The notes under the pieces were generated by a model. The model ran no database searches and was not told the DNA's origin. It saw only the letters and a list, made by a program, of their open reading frames with translations. DNA of 31,714 nt from Haplosporangium gracile. Taxonomy: Eukaryota > Mortierellomycota > Mortierellomycetes > Mortierellales > Mortierellaceae. Shown here piece by piece: positions 20,430 through 31,443 of this stretch (positions are counted from its first letter, which is position 1; the number at the start of each line of letters is the position of its first letter). Both the position numbers and the translations under genes were made by a program. Where the stretch lies: positions 1 to 31,714 of the forward strand of contig JAAAUF010000475.1 in the NCBI GenBank assembly GCA_015499985.1, in the 5' to 3' direction.

Positions 20430-20460
20430 GTGTGTGTGTGTGTGTGTGAATGTGAGTGTG
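20430..20460. repeat. TG-rich microsatellite
   Basis: About ten TG units followed by interrupted TG repeats, in the leader or promoter of the minus-strand 642-aa gene. Confidence 0.8.
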
Positions 20461-22036
20461 GTTGGGGAGCAAGAAAGAAAAGTCTGTGTGGGAGATGGTG
20501 AATCCGTGGACGAGAGAGAATGAAAAAAAATATGTGTGGAAAAGGGAGAAACCATGAACAAGAAAAAAAGAAAAAAAAAAAAAAAAAGATGAGTAAACCA
20601 AAAAACCACAAGCGTTCCCATGCCTCGGCTTCTGTTTTTATTTCTTTCCGTCGCTTTTCCCGCGGAAGGAGAATGTTGCTTCCCGTGGAACGCCACCAAT
20701 TTTTTTTGGCATGAAGTCATTCTGGTATGATGTTCAATTTTGCCACCACGCAAAAGAGCCAGACAGGCACCAGTTTTTGCCTAGAAAGTAAAAACACCCT
20801 TCTTGGCAACCTCGCGATAGTAGCGAGTTGAACTATGGTTGTTGTACAAATGAACAGACGCCCAACAGCAAAATGAGGCTCCGACTCTAATGATACTTTT
20901 CCCACCTATGGATCCCCAACAACCTTCTCCCACCTATGCTCATCACACATGTGGGACTAAAAGTAACGTATTAAGGGGTAAGATCTTGACCCAATTCGTT
21001 ATCTGTTGCTCACGAAGAAACTTGCAGCCTGGCCAGTGCATGTTGCCGCTTCTTTTTTTCCTTCGTTATCTTTTTAACCACAATTGTTGGATCTTTCCGA
21101 ACGCGCAATGTCATCCAATTGATCTCCCTCTTCTTTTCGCTCGAGTATAATCCACTTCCTCTTTTTTCTTTCATTTCACGCGGGAGTGAACGGAGGTAAA
21201 GTGGAAATCGAAAATGGACATCGAGACCAGGGATGAGTGGACCTTGCCTCCTCATCGGATATGTTGGTGTGTGAGCGTGTTTAAGAGATTTTATTTCGTT
21301 TGGCGGGTCTGGCCTAGCTACCATGGTCGTAAGCTGAGCAAATGAGGCACAAACAGACAGAGAGAAAGAGAGACCCGACCGGGGTCCAAGAAAGGGAAAC
21401 CAGTGGAGGCTCCGTGTTCTCGGTTGAATTGTTTGTTTGTTCTTCATCCTTGTGTGCCATCGATGAGAATGATCTATGCTTGTGTTGTTCTTTTTTTTTT
21501 TTTTTTTTCTTATTGCGCTACTTCCCACCCATTCACTTATGCGTCCAGCTTGAAGCAGGATGATAGCAAACAACAACAAATAAACACAAGAAGAAAAAAA
21601 GCCGATAAATAAAAGAGTCAGAGAAGAGAAAGGGAGGAAAAGGAGCCTACTGACTTATTGAACTGAGATAGAGTAAGGGCAACGGAAGTCAGAAGAAGGA
21701 AAAGAAAAGAAAATGAGAGGCAGAGAAGGGAGAGAAACAAGGTTCACACCTGTTCCATCCCATCGTCCAATGGGAGGCCTCTGATCTTGAAGATATCTTG
21801 TCAACAACAGAGAAAAAGAGGGGGCTCGAAGACGGAGAACGAAGAAGAAAATGTTACACTTTTCAATAAAAGTATGGGGAGAGAACGACAACACTTGGTT
21901 GTCTCGTCTGTCCACTTTGGTCTCGGATTGAATTCATCTTGCACCTCTTTGCTCTTTTGGACCTTCTTACTCGCGCCCACTTAGTCTTCCAGGTTTAATC
22001 TCTCGAAAGCCGAGTCCTTCCTCCTTTCATTCTTGC

Positions 22037-22056
22037 TTTTTTTTTTTTTTTTTTTT
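22037..22056. repeat. Poly(dT) tract of 20
   Basis: Uninterrupted run of 20 T in the divergent intergenic region; no adjacent coding remnant. Confidence 0.8.
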
Positions 22057-22809
22057 ACCGGCCAGCTTGTTCGCAAACGAAACCGTCTAGACCATTAATC
22101 CTCTTCTTTTAACCATCTTGTCCTTGATGAACGCTAGTTTCGATGATACATCAACAATGGCTTGGCCGTGTTTAATTGATAAGTGGTAGTGAAGAACGAG
22201 AAAGAGGGGAGTGAAAGAGAAGGAAGTCAAAAGGTGAGAAATACAACAAAAAACAATAAAAAATGGTATCACAGCGCATTGTGGAGAAAAGCGATGATCA
22301 CGAAGGAAAAAAGTGAGTGAGTGAGAGAGAGAACACAAGGGAAGACGACGTCGTTTGTTTTGAACAGAGAAGGGCACAAAGAAAGAAAGAAAAAGAGGAA
22401 GAGTGAAAGAAGAGACAGGACAGAAAGAGAAGAGAAACCAAAAAGGGCCAACGATTGAGTTGAATGATACTATGATTGTATGAGTGATTTAATATTATAA
22501 TTTTTTTTTTGTTTACTGATCAATTTGTTGAATCAGATGCAGTGATGCGCGAGTTGTGTGATGTGTATCTCCACAAAAAATTCTTTTCTTTTTTCCCCTC
22601 TTCTCTGCTGCCTGTTGACGACACACTCACCGTTCACCATTCTTTTTCCCAAAACCTATTTCTACTCTCTGATTTCCCTTCTTTTCTTTCTCTTCTTTCT
22701 CTTCTTTCTTCTCTCTTTTTATCTCTTATCCCCAACCCTACTCACACATATTTCTTAACCCCACCCCCCATCTTCTCACCCACCCACCCACCCACAACAC
22801 ACATACACA

Positions 22810-25126
22810 ATGAGATTGGTCATTCGCAAGGATTTTGAGGCTGTCTCCTACCACGTCGGTAAGTATCTCGCTTTCTCTCTTCGTACTCCCACTCTCAATC
22901 TCACTTCTTCACATCGCACTCCCAACGCTTTCTCCTACCCTCTGCTATCATCCTTGATACCATTATTGCCTTCGACATAGTGATGGACATACAGCAATAT
23001 TTGTGATATTGCCCAATAGAGTGTATATCATTACTTATTCTGTACCTCGTATCATCATTTGCTACATGGTCATGCCACTCTTAATGTAACTAGAGACTTA
23101 CCCACGGTCTCTTTTTTCTCTTATCCATCACAATAGCCAAGTACGTCAAGGAGCGCATCAAGGAATTCGCTCCCACTGCCACCAAGCCCTTTGTTCTCGG
23201 ACTTCCTACCGGTTCGTCCCCCGTTGGTGTCTACAGAAACTTGGTCAAGTTCCACCAGGCCGGCGAGCTCTCCTTCCAACACATCATCACCTTCAACATG
23301 GACGAATATGTCGGATTGCCCAGGTAAATATTTTCGACACATCCTTTTCTTCTGTTTGTGATGTGCCGCTATTTTTCTCTCATTTTATTTCGGGGTGTGA
23401 ACTCAGAGTGGGCGTGGCAACCACAATGCAACCGAAGAAAGAAAAAAAAATAATTTCAAGAGGATCCAGACACCTCCCACTTCATCATTTCCATCGCGCT
23501 GCTTGCCATCTACCCCCATTGAGAAAATATGAAAAAAAAATACTCGACACACATACGGGAATCACTCAGGCTGGGGTCTCACGAGGTCTTAAACACAAGA
23601 GAGGACTCCGGGTTTGGTGTCAGACATCTCTGGGATCTGGAACCCATAAGAAGGCAGCCGCCTCACCCACCACCAACAACAACAACAGCAACCATAGCAG
23701 GGAAACATCCTCTCCGCCAACCAACGTGCGCTCACTCTGGGAATCAAGAGGACAAGGATGAAAAGAAAGGATTCTCCTTGGACGAGCAACAACAATATCA
23801 AAAACAACATCATGGATGTCCATGAAAAATGCTAAAGTACGAGCTCCGACTGATCATCTACCCTGTCTCCCTTACTCTCTCCTTCCTCCTCCCTCATTCA
23901 ATGACCCGTTCACATCGAATAGAGACCACCCTGAGTCGTACCACTCGTTCATGTGGAGCAACCTCTTCAAGCATGTTGATATCCTCCCCGAGAACGTCCA
24001 CATCCTCGACGGAAACGCAACCGACTTGGACCTCGAGTGCCAGCGCTACGAGGAGAAGATCGCCGCCGTCGGTGGTATCGAGCTCTTCTTGGGCGGTATC
24101 GGTCCTGATGGTCACATTGCCTTCAACGAGCCCGGCTCCTCCCTCAACTCTCGCACTCGTGTCAAGACCCTCGCCTATGACACCATCGTCGCCAACGCCC
24201 GCTTCTTTGATAACGATATCACCAAGGTCCCCAACCTGGCTTTGACCGTCGGTGTTGCGTAAGTGTTGTTTCTTTTTATGTACCTTTGCTTTGCATATTA
24301 GCCATTTCTACGCTTTGTGCTTTGTTCATTTTTTTTTTTGTGCTTGCTCTCTTTTTTTCCCCGCCCCACGGTCCTTTCTCTTCTTTCTCTTTCATTTGCT
24401 GCTTTTTGCCAATCTATCCCACTTGGATTCGCTTGCCAAAGAAAGATTTTTTTCGACAGTGCTACCGACAACAACAACAGCATCACCAGCAACAAGTCAA
24501 CGACAACGAATGCATGGTGCAGGATTGGCATCGGATGGAAGCAACTCTCCTTCAGTCGATTGTTCGGTCGGTCGGGATTTCACCAACAGTGAGGGAGGAA
24601 AATAATCTGATCGAAAATCCCTGCACTCACAGGAAGAAGCAGCCCACCTGTCCTTCACATACCTACCTGCTCAACAAAAAAAAACGGCGAACTACCACGT
24701 CCTCAATCTCCGCCCTTCCTCCCCTTACTCTTTTTTCTTTCTTCCCTGACTTTCTATCACCCGTTGCACAAGAGAGCATTGTTATCTAACCATAACTTTC
24801 CAATCACTTTTTTCTACAACTTTAGCACCGTCATGGATGCCCGCGAGGTCTGCATTATCATCACCGGTGCCCACAAGGCCTTGGCTTTGGCCAAGTGCAT
24901 TGAGGAGGGCGTCAACCACATGTGGACCGTCTCTGCCATTCAGCTCCACCCCCGCGGCATGGTCGTCTGCGACGAGGATGCCACCCTCGAGCTCCACGTC
25001 AAAACCGTCAACTATTTCAAGTCTATTGAGAAGGTTCACGAGCAGCTCATTGGTTCCGACAACGTCGGTCTCCAGGGCGGTGTTCGCTCCTGGCGCGGTG
25101 GTGCCGAGTCGACTTACCACCAGTAA
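22810..25126 (+). CDS. NAG1: Glucosamine-6-phosphate deaminase (isomerase)
   Basis: Four exons (22810-22858, 23137-23323, 23923-24258, 24826-25126) join in phase to 290 aa, the family size. It converts glucosamine-6-phosphate to fructose-6-phosphate and ammonia, feeding GlcNAc from chitin into glycolysis in the cytosol. The residue numbering matches the E. coli enzyme: Asp72 in [10 protein letters not shown], Asp141 and His143 in [12 protein letters not shown], and Glu148. [11 protein letters not shown] is the substrate phosphate-binding loop, and the late [15 protein letters not shown] segment is conserved. Introns 2 and 3 are long (599 and 567 nt) compared with others in the window and contain no convincing gene. 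Yeast-style naming is used; the enzyme assignment is secure, the symbol is conventional for fungi such as Candida. Confidence 0.97.
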
Positions 25127-25540
25127 AATCCTTCTTCGTCTTGGCTTGTAATCCTCAATATCTAATGGACAAGGTGGAGAAAGAAAACATATAGATATCG
25201 TTTCTCTCTTCGTCCTGCCCGCCCTCCCATTTCCCCTTTTTTTTTTTTTTATTATCTCTCTTTGTTGCCCATTTGTCATTTCTAGTTTTTTTATCGCACA
25301 TAGTTTCCAACACACACTCTTCAAACCCTACCTTATCATTTCTTTTCTTTTTCGATGTTTAACTTGGCGTGAGCCATGAGTTACAAAGTAGAAAAAAGAA
25401 ACAAAAAAGTTCTTGTACAAATTAAAGAAAACAACCATTATTAGCAAACAAATCAACAAACAACGATACATGAATGATGAGTGATAGATACTGGAATGTT
25501 TTATGAAAAGAAGAATGAAGCTTTCTATGCTTTTTTTTTT
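25127..25540. other. Convergent 3' region
   Basis: 414 bp between the stops of the deaminase and omega-amidase genes, A/T-rich, with T-runs at about 25239-25250 and 25531-25542. No canonical AATAAA for either gene and no gene are seen. Confidence 0.45.
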
Positions 25541-27248
25541 TTAAGGCTGAGCTTTAGAGACATCTACATACAAGTCGAAGCGACGCTGGGTGATCAAAGG
25601 GATGCTCTGACGGAACTCGTCCATCGCCTTCAGATCTATTTTCATTGGCAGCGTGCAACATTTTTTGAAAAATTTAGTATCCAATTGACTGCACAGAACA
25701 TTCATAATCAGCACCGAACCAGCAAGATAAACACACAAAAAAAGCGCATGTATATGCCATGTCACCTATATTGCTTTTTTTCAAAAACAAAAAAACAACA
25801 TACCAAGGTCGGCATAGATGATACCCTGGTTCTCGTCCATGGTCTCAAGGACATTTCCAGCAGGGCCGACAATAGTCGAGTGACCCCAGGCGTGGTAAGA
25901 AGCCTTGAGATCGCGAGCAGGCGAGCAGGCAGCGACATACATCTGGTTGTCGACTGCTCTGGCGCGCTGGAGCAGTTCCCAGTGCAATGGTCCCGTCGTC
26001 ATGTTGAATGCTCCAGGGTAGATCATTGCAAAGCATCCTACGCAATTTTATAACATGGGTTATGTTAAACGAGGGAGTGGATTAATCAGTTTGATCAAAA
26101 ATGGAAAGCATGAAAGAGTGGAATGCTTGTTACCTTGACGAGCGGCAATCATAGCTGGTTCAGGGAAGCGGATATCATAACAGATACCCACCCCGATCTT
26201 TCCAAAATCTACAACAAACAAATAAGTAAAACACCCAAAAGATTAACATATTGGCAGTTGAGCGAGGAGAAGTGAGTAACAATATCGTTAATTGGCAATG
26301 ACACAAAGGAGTTGATACATGCAGGGATAAAATACCCGTGAGAGAAAATTTGAGATTTGTAGGGTACAGAAAAAAAAATCCAACAAATGAGAAAAATTGC
26401 TTGCTACTGTACCTGTATCGACATGAGTCAATTGACGACCAGCAGTCAGAGTCTCGCTCTCCTGGAAACGAATCTTGCCGGGGACATCAATGTCAAAGAG
26501 ATGGACTTTACGGTGGGTGGCAATGAGCTTGCCCTCGGGGTTGTAGACCGTGCAGGTGTTGTAGATCTTTTCGTCGGTCAGGTCGCGTTCTGGGATCGAG
26601 CCTCCGATCAAGTATGCCTTGGCGTCCTATTCAAAATGGTAGCAACGATATACCAGTTGCACAAAGGTGTCAAATAACATTTAAAAAAACCCCATAGCTA
26701 TGTTCAAACAAACTAGAGTGGTAGCGCCCCATTGATTGTCGTACTGCGCTCAAGCACAGTGCATAGATGGAAGCTAGAAAGCGGCCAGAAGGGAAAAGAT
26801 GAGATGAAAGAGTAGGTGTCAAATTGAACGTACTTTGGCCATGGCGGAGAGTGACTTGACAGAAGGACCGTCCGCAAGAGTCTCGGCGTATTCGGGGAAG
26901 TAGCCGGTACCATAAGGCGAATTAAAGCACTCCTACTTTCCGAAAAGTAGTGAATAAAAAGGGTCAGCGTGTGTCTGCAGGTGTGGGTACAGAGGTACAG
27001 AGAAGCAAATGCAAGGAGGAGCAACGAAGAGGAAAGGTGGAGTAGCGTACTGGGAGAACAATGAGGTTGGCGCCCTTGGAGGCAGCTTCGAGGACATGAG
27101 TGCGGGCGTTGGCGAGGTTGGCATCCTTGTCGGCGGTGACGGCCAACTGGATGAGGGCAAGTTTACAGGACTTTTCTGTGCTGGTCATTGTGGAAAAGGA
27201 TGCCTTTGAGAAGGATGGTTTGAAGGAAGAGAAAGCAGCGCGCAGCAT
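25541..27248 (-). CDS. NIT2: Omega-amidase, Nit2-type nitrilase-superfamily enzyme
   Basis: Six exons (27248-27051, 26932-26834, 26626-26413, 26208-26134, 26037-25804, 25635-25541) close in phase to 304 aa. The nitrilase Glu-Lys-Cys triad is Glu67 ([10 protein letters not shown]), Lys139 ([14 protein letters not shown]) and Cys180 ([12 protein letters not shown]). [19 protein letters not shown] and [10 protein letters not shown] follow Nit2/omega-amidase very closely. The enzyme hydrolyses alpha-ketoglutaramate and alpha-ketosuccinamate to the keto-dicarboxylic acids, closing the glutamine transaminase cycle. The first 20 residues ([20 protein letters not shown]) look like a mitochondrial presequence, and Met21 starts a classical cytosolic N-terminus. 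Alternative starts could therefore give both forms. Assignment is secure; dual localisation is inference. Confidence 0.96.
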
Positions 27249-27252
27249 CAAG

Positions 27253-27260
27253 AATATATA
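27253..27260 (-). promoter_or_regulatory. TATA-like element just before the first Nit2 ATG
   Basis: TATATATT ends 4 nt before the ATG at 27248. If it worked as a TATA box with a start site about 30 nt downstream, the first ATG would be skipped and translation would begin at Met21 (27188). Confidence 0.3.
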
Positions 27261-28271
27261 AGAAAAAAGGTTCTAGAAAGGCGGGTGAAAGAAGCTGTTC
27301 GTAAAGCGCACTCCCCAGCTTGCGACTCAGCTGCGAGTTGGAAGTTGGTGAAAGAGAAGGGGGGCTGGCTGGCTGGAAGAAATATTGCACGTGATCATTA
27401 ATTTCGATTATCTAGAGCGTGCGCCCATGGCACTGGAAGAACTCCCTTTCTACTTTTTACCCCAAAGGTGCGGCTGCTGAAAAATCATTCAGACAAGCAT
27501 TCAACGGGGGGAATATCCGAGGCGCCATGGATCCATCGATCAGGATATCCAACTCAACCAGGAACCATCATCCATCCATCGCTCCGCCAAATCAATTATT
27601 GTGCCGTCCGGAACCCATCGTCAACTGCGGCAACCCTGGCGTTGTCGTGATCTGGAGGTCTTTTGTGATCTATGAAGATCTCGATGCAGCAAGCATGGAC
27701 GGGAATATACATTTTTTTAGTAAACTCGGGACAGCGCTTCCATCAACCCATCACCACAACTTACTACGCCAACTCATCGTCAGCAAAATTTTGCCACTTT
27801 TTATCTTTCTGTCCAACCACCCTGTCAGAACTGCCCTCACCTGCCGGTTACCAAGGACGGTGGCGTCCTCTACAGGGAACAGCATAGGGAAGAATGGGTG
27901 GGAGCAAACTTGGACGTTCTGAACGTACCAGCCCGTTCTTCACTGTTGTCGTCTCTCTACGGGGTGTGCTATCGTTTGGACGTAACTGGTGGTGATACAT
28001 CGCGGACTGGCCTGGACAACGACCATTTTTACTTTATGAATCCTTGTTTCCTTCTCGAGTTTCCTTTTGTCTCCTCCAGACGTCTTCACTCCTTGTCGCC
28101 AATTCACGCGTTGCATGAAATTGTGACAAGGATCAGAGGTTTATTGAGGAAGGCAAAATAAACGAGGAAGAGATGAAGCAGGCGACACTCATACGAGTTA
28201 CTGGTATTCAGTTTATACTTATCATCTTTCCGTTGTTTCGTCCGTGATTGTCTCATTAGAAGCATATCAAA
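27261..28271. other. Divergent intergenic region between Nit2 and uS8 genes
   Basis: One kilobase between two start codons. It includes a CACGTGATCA element, the short tandem GGCT run near 27362-27377 and a 500-bp stretch (27419-27922) that stays open in one frame but lacks an ATG at its 5' end and has no domain-like composition. The last 60 bp before the uS8 ATG are pyrimidine-rich. Confidence 0.45.
27388..27397. promoter_or_regulatory. CACGTGATCA, E-box-like element
   Basis: A perfect CACGTG core extended to CACGTGATCA, 140 bp upstream of the Nit2 ATG. bHLH factors such as Cbf1 bind CACGTG in fungi. One copy only, so the role is uncertain. Confidence 0.35.
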
Positions 28272-28786
28272 ATGGTCCGCATCTCCGTCTTGAACGACTG
28301 CCTCAACAACATCAACAACGCTGAGAAGCGTGGCAAGCGCCAGGTCTTGATCCGTCCTTCCTCCAAGGTCATCGTCAAGTTCTTGTCGTTGATGCAGAAG
28401 CACGGTATGTCTAATCACTTCTTTTCGGCTCCCTGATAAAGAAATTGTCGATTTGAAAGCATATTTTCCGATACATTGGTTCCTAACATTTTTTTCCTTT
28501 CCTTCTGAAATATCCGCAAACAATAGGCTACATTGGCGAGTTCGAGGAGATCGATGACCACCGCTCCGGCAAGATCGTCGTCCAGCTCATTGGACGCATC
28601 AACAAGACCGGTGTCATCTCCCCCCGTTTCAACATCAAGTTGAACGAGATTGAGAAGTGGATTGCCCGTCTCTTGCCTTCCCGCCAGTTCGGTTACATCA
28701 TCCTCACCACCTCGGCCGGTATCATGGACCACGAGGAGGCTCGTCGTCGCCACACCGGAGGAAAGGTTTTGGGTTACTTCTACTAA
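28272..28786 (+). CDS. RPS22: 40S ribosomal protein uS8 (S22/S15a)
   Basis: Two exons (28272-28404 and 28527-28786) give exactly 130 aa, the eukaryotic uS8 length. [65 protein letters not shown] and the terminal [20 protein letters not shown] all match the family. uS8 binds helix 21 of 18S rRNA in the small subunit. The intron has phase 1 after KH(G). Third positions are almost all C or G, as expected for a highly expressed gene. I found no convincing box C/D pair in the 122-nt intron. Confidence 0.98.
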
Positions 28787-28867
28787 GCTACTTTGCTTTT
28801 TCCAGCCTTTTCTTAAAAAACAACCATCTCTCTTCGTTTCTCTGCGGATCAATTCTTTTTCGGTTGA

Positions 28868-28873
28868 AATAAA
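28868..28873 (+). terminator. Polyadenylation signal of the uS8 gene
   Basis: AATAAA 81 nt after the uS8 stop codon. Confidence 0.5.
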
Positions 28874-28920
28874 CGAGAAAAAAAAACAAAAAAATAATGT
28901 CAGTTACATGTGGAAAGGTG

Positions 28921-28926
28921 TTTATT
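28921..28926 (-). terminator. Polyadenylation signal of the ORMDL gene
   Basis: AATAAA on the minus strand, 195 nt past the ORMDL stop and only about 50 bp from the uS8 signal on the other strand. Between the two stop codons (28787-29120) nothing else is seen. Confidence 0.35.
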
Positions 28927-29120
28927 ACGAGCTACGTGTTATTTCAATTATGTTTTTATTTCTCTTCATGAGAGATGGGCCGATCCAACGTACATTCGAC
29001 CTTTTTGAGTCAGAGACACGTTGCTTCGCCCAGGAGTATGTACAATTGTGCGGGTATGGAGAATATCGATTTCATTTTTTTCTTGTTCGATGTTCACGGT
29101 GAACAATAAGGGAAACAGGC

Positions 29121-30930
29121 CTAGTTGGAGTCGACCTTCTGGTTGATGTCAAAGAGACGGACCTGGTGCATGGCAGGCAGCTTGGCAATGAGGTTGATGA
29201 CTGTCACCACCAAGTTGACAGAGAATGCAAACAGCGCGTAGTGCGTGTAATGTGTGCTCAACAAGAACCTATGTTGATTGATGGAAAATGAATGAGATAT
29301 GAGTGAGGCATTAAATACAATGGATCGGTCAATTACTGATGCTGTTCGTTTTTTCATATTTGTATGGGTCCCGTTTTTCGATAATCCTCGGACGACAAAA
29401 GAATTGGTCCTGTAGTCCTTCTTCTTCCACATTCTGTTATGACTCCTCGCTTGGACCCCATCAGTCGAGGAAGCTTTCCTGATTTTTTTTTCTGTTGTTT
29501 GTTGCTGATGATGTTAACCGAATTAAGATTTTATCCAGATGACGATTGGCTGCTGATGTGTTTGTGGTACACGAAGGGGGGCAAAGAAAGAAAAAAAAAA
29601 GTGTGATAACAGCACCAGAGAACAGGAAAGAAGAGCAGGGTACAACGCCGTCGAAGCATGTCCAGACCAAACGAAAAGAAAAAACCTGCAAACTAGTTCA
29701 CAAGAACAGGAAGAATAGGTCCGTGTGTTGAATTGGTTGTCGTCTTTTTTCCCCCATCCCAGTCTCCCTTGTGCGTTTGTGTGATACTGCATTATTGGCA
29801 AATGTTGTTTGTAGAGCCTGAGAGTCATCAAGAAAAAAAAAGAGGATAGGGGCGCAGGGCTCGCTGACGATTTTGTTGTTGCTATTGTAGTACTCCGTGT
29901 CCTCTGATAGACACCAGACGACAAAGGCAAACGGACAAGGACGAGTGTGGAAAAGGGGGGATGATGGCAAGTAAGGTCACAAGCTGAAGAGCAAAATGAA
30001 CAAAGAAGTAAGACCGAGGACAGATGGTAGGAAGAAGGAGAAGGAGAGCAAGAGAAAGAGAGACAACTTACAGGACAATGGGCACGGTGGTGAGATACTT
30101 TCGCGTGGCGGTAAATTGAACGCCCCCGTCAATCTGCTCCCAAAGAGTGATGCCGTCGTATGCGCCCTGGGTGAACTCGAACGGCACACCCGTCACTGCG
30201 TGGAGCATAATGTAGCTCCCCTTTTTGTTTTTTGTTCGGGTGTGAACAATTGGCGCCACATCGTGAAAAGAGAGTGGAGAAAGGAGGATGAACGGTTGGT
30301 TAGTAATGGGAGTGAAAAAGCATGTGGAGTTGTGGAAAAGAAAGAAAGAAAGGAAAGGTGAACAATGACACTCGTGTCTCTTCTCAACTACTCGGGAGCG
30401 TGAAAGAGCAAGGGGGCACACGACCAATACATTGTCCCGCAGTCTCCTTCACTCGGCACTCACACGACGGAAGAAAATAATTCTTGGCAAACCCCAGCAA
30501 ACTTACCACGTTGTAGGTGAGTGTAGTCATGGTCCAGGCCAGCTCCGGTGACATGCCAGGGACAATAACGAAAAAGAACTTTATGAGGCAGACAATGACT
30601 ACATTGGTCATCCATGCTCCTATGGAAGGAAAGTTGAGGTTATTGCGAAAAGGGTATTTGAGTTATTTTGTTCCTGGGCTGACAAAAGAGAGAAGAGAGA
30701 GAAAGAATTCAAACTACAGTCAGAAAAGGAGGAGAGAGCTAAAAAGGACAGAGTAAAAGGAAGAGAGATTCTTCTCGTCCCTTCTCTTCGGAGGGTAAGA
30801 GGTTGAAGGAATAGATGGATAGATAGATAGACACACCCTTGTCGTTGACCCAAGAGGAGTTAAGGTTGGTCTGGGAGTGCTGGTCGCACGTTTGGACATA
30901 GTCCGTTTTGTACATGGAAGCGAGTGTCAT
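29121..30930 (-). CDS. ORM1: ORMDL-family regulator of serine palmitoyltransferase
   Basis: Four exons (30930-30837, 30619-30507, 30220-30072, 29268-29121) join in phase to 167 aa. The pattern follows ORMDL: NLNSSWVNDKGAW aligns with the ceramide-sensing N-terminus of human ORMDL3, with Asn24 at the place of human Asn13. Then come a first hydrophobic hairpin, PELAWTMTTLTYN, the family core VPFEFTQGAYDGITLWEQ, DGGVQFTATRKYLT, and the last membrane pair before LPAMHQVRLFDINQ. ORMDL proteins sit in the ER membrane, bind serine palmitoyltransferase and inhibit it when ceramide is high. The N-terminus is short, without the long Ser-rich tail that Ypk1 phosphorylates in yeast Orm1/2. Intron 3 is 803 nt. 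The intron-2 acceptor is preceded by A-rich rather than pyrimidine-rich sequence. Confidence 0.95.
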
Positions 30931-31333
30931 GGTGTGTGTTAAGTGGGTTGTTGAAGTCAAGTGGAATGGTGGACTTGAAATGAGTAGGAGTACGAGAAAG
31001 AGCGAGAGGAGCGTGAAGAGTGAAGTGGGTGTGCAAGAGAGTAAGGGAGGTTACAAAGAAAGAAAGAAGAAGGTCGGCAGTCAGCCAGAGCTTGGACGCA
31101 TTTAAGCCCGCTGACGACAAATGGCTGAGCAGCCTCAAACAACGGGCCACATGTCAATTTTAATGTCCCTCACTTGGATTTTTCGGTTTATTTGGGTAGA
31201 TTTATGGCTCAAAGGACAAACGCGCCAAGCTGCTGTGCAGTAGATTGTAGGTTGATGGGAAGAAGATGGATATAGAAGCGTCCAGGCTCTCGCAGGAAAC
31301 AGCTCGGGGACAAGGACGAGGGGGACCATCGGG
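30931..31333. other. Upstream region of ORMDL
   Basis: 403 bp with no gene seen. On the coding (minus) strand it is CT-rich nearest the ORMDL start. No clear TATA box. Confidence 0.4.
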
Positions 31334-31443
31334 TCAACAGCCATTATCGCAGTCGCCGTCGCAACAATCGTCGTCGTAACCAGCGAGACCTGCAGCGCAG
31401 CAGCCAAGCAAAGTCGGGTGATGCGCTTTCTGTTAGTAAACAT
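31334..31443 (-). pseudogene. Small cysteine-rich secreted peptide, apparently frame-shifted
   Basis: The ATG at 31443 opens a short basic n-region (MFTNRKRITR) and a hydrophobic stretch (LCLAAAL), as in a signal peptide. One base out of phase, the same stretch continues as AAGLAGYDDDCCDGDCDNGC and then a TGA, a plausible tiny Asp/Cys-rich mature peptide. In the ATG frame the sequence instead runs on to 102 aa without family features. One lost base between the two parts would explain the pattern, as in the cysteine-rich gene near 12 kb. The peptide is very short, so coincidence is possible, and it could be an intact gene with an upstream exon not recognised here. Function unknown. Confidence 0.3.

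Larger units (their letters stand above)
20374..22809. other. 2.4-kb divergent intergenic region
   Basis: It lies between the starts of the 642-aa gene and the glucosamine-6-phosphate deaminase gene. I see only low-complexity sequence: a TG repeat, a poly(A) run at about 20569-20587, poly(T) runs at about 21489-21508 and 22037-22056, and purine-rich tracts (21600-21740, 22190-22440). The 250 bp before the deaminase ATG are strongly C/T-rich (probable promoter and leader). CCCACCTATG is repeated at 20901 and 20929. No credible gene is seen. Confidence 0.45.

Noticed and set aside
21010..21579. 189-aa minus-strand open frame in the 2.4-kb gap
   Set aside because: Built from simple A-rich and purine-rich sequence (Lys runs) with no recognisable motif or exon signals.
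23363..23825. Open frames inside intron 2 of the deaminase gene
   Set aside because: They are bounded by good splice sites of the deaminase, read as simple repeats (CAA, GAA), and have no independent support.
9431..25126. A chitin-degradation cluster linking the chitinase and glucosamine-6-phosphate deaminase
   Set aside because: They lie about 11 kb apart with eIF5, a methyltransferase and an unknown gene between them, and no kinase or deacetylase of the pathway is present.
27419..27922. 167-aa plus-strand open frame between the Nit2 and uS8 genes
   Set aside because: Starts at a non-ATG codon, has no domain-like composition, and occupies a divergent promoter region.
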